A DNA stretch of 64,000 bases from Chlorops oryzae (Eukaryota > Arthropoda > Insecta > Diptera > Chloropidae). The position numbers and the translations under genes are program-made. The notes under the pieces were generated by a model that was not told the DNA's origin, did no database searches, and saw only the letters and a list, made by a program, of their open reading frames with translations. Below, in pieces: positions 63,868 to 64,000 of this stretch (positions within the stretch are counted from its first letter, which is position 1; each line of letters starts with the position of its first letter). The stretch is taken from contig CM035807.1 of NCBI GenBank assembly GCA_020466095.1, positions 53,696,878 to 53,760,877 of the forward strand. The letters run 5' to 3'.

Positions 63868-64000
63868 ACTTGAAGGGGCGTGCCTGGTAACGTACAGATT
63901 CAAGGGGGCGAGGCGATGGTGAGCGACGAAGGTAAGTAGGTAACACGCGTCGACGCTCCTTTGGTGATACGCGGAGCGTATCGTGTTGCCAAAGTGTAAT
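63868..64000 (-). other. Interior of a BEL3-family element, cut by window end
   Basis: Closely matches 16835-16974, with an extra ggggg near 63905. The minus-strand element would continue beyond 64000. Confidence 0.65.

Noticed and set aside
1..64000. CRISPR arrays, operons or other prokaryotic features
   Set aside because: None seen. Repeat types, spliced exons and retroelement families show a eukaryotic, insect-type genome.

Overview
The window looks like repeat-rich nuclear DNA of an insect, most likely a higher (cyclorrhaphan) fly. It is almost entirely transposable elements: several BEL/Pao LTR retrotransposons, a full-length Jockey-type LINE, an R1-clade LINE fragment, two copies of one copia element, degenerate gypsy elements, a mariner fragment, hAT-like MITEs, a Helentron/DINE-like insertion and small foldback elements. 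No intact host gene was found. The only non-transposon coding remnants are a RING-finger fragment next to the R1 element and a broken, intron-containing Zeste/Myb-like gene near the right end, which may itself belong to a DNA transposon. The species cannot be named from the sequence alone.

Left part (1-19146): a plus-strand BEL element (246-7062, BEL1) has gag-pol in one frame interrupted by three stops, plus an extra zinc-knuckle ORF after integrase. A minus-strand BEL element (7063-12715, BEL2) has recognisable LTRs and a tRNA-Tyr-type primer site. An R1-like reverse transcriptase remnant (12716-14170) follows, fused to a RING-finger fragment. Next come a degenerate 160-bp tandem repeat, a probable gypsy-type LTR/primer site, and a third BEL element (BEL3, minus strand). 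BEL3 has its 3' LTR at 16296-16834 and its 5' LTR and tRNA-Arg-type primer site at 24421-24935. A Jockey LINE (about 19147-24120) sits between them.

Middle (24766-35402): a 5.3-kb tandem duplication, two units with well under 1% visible divergence. Each unit holds the same decayed copia element with the same stop codons, integrase deletion and altered catalytic RT residue. The duplication is therefore younger than the death of the element, or it is an assembly artefact.

Right part (35403-64000): AT-rich DNA with a tRNA-like SINE-type repeat, a mariner end, a 783-bp hAT-type MITE with a perfect 8-bp target duplication, and three decayed copies (A, B, C) of another BEL family. A and B carry the same gypsy-type LTR insertion, and B and C lie in inverted orientation. 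A degenerate gypsy element with four zinc-knuckle-like motifs, more foldback elements, further BEL and gypsy pol fragments and the Zeste-like pseudogene follow. The window ends inside another copy of the BEL3 family. Nested insertions and old inactivating changes dominate. The Jockey element is the only one whose coding capacity looks complete, so it is the only plausible source of active machinery here.
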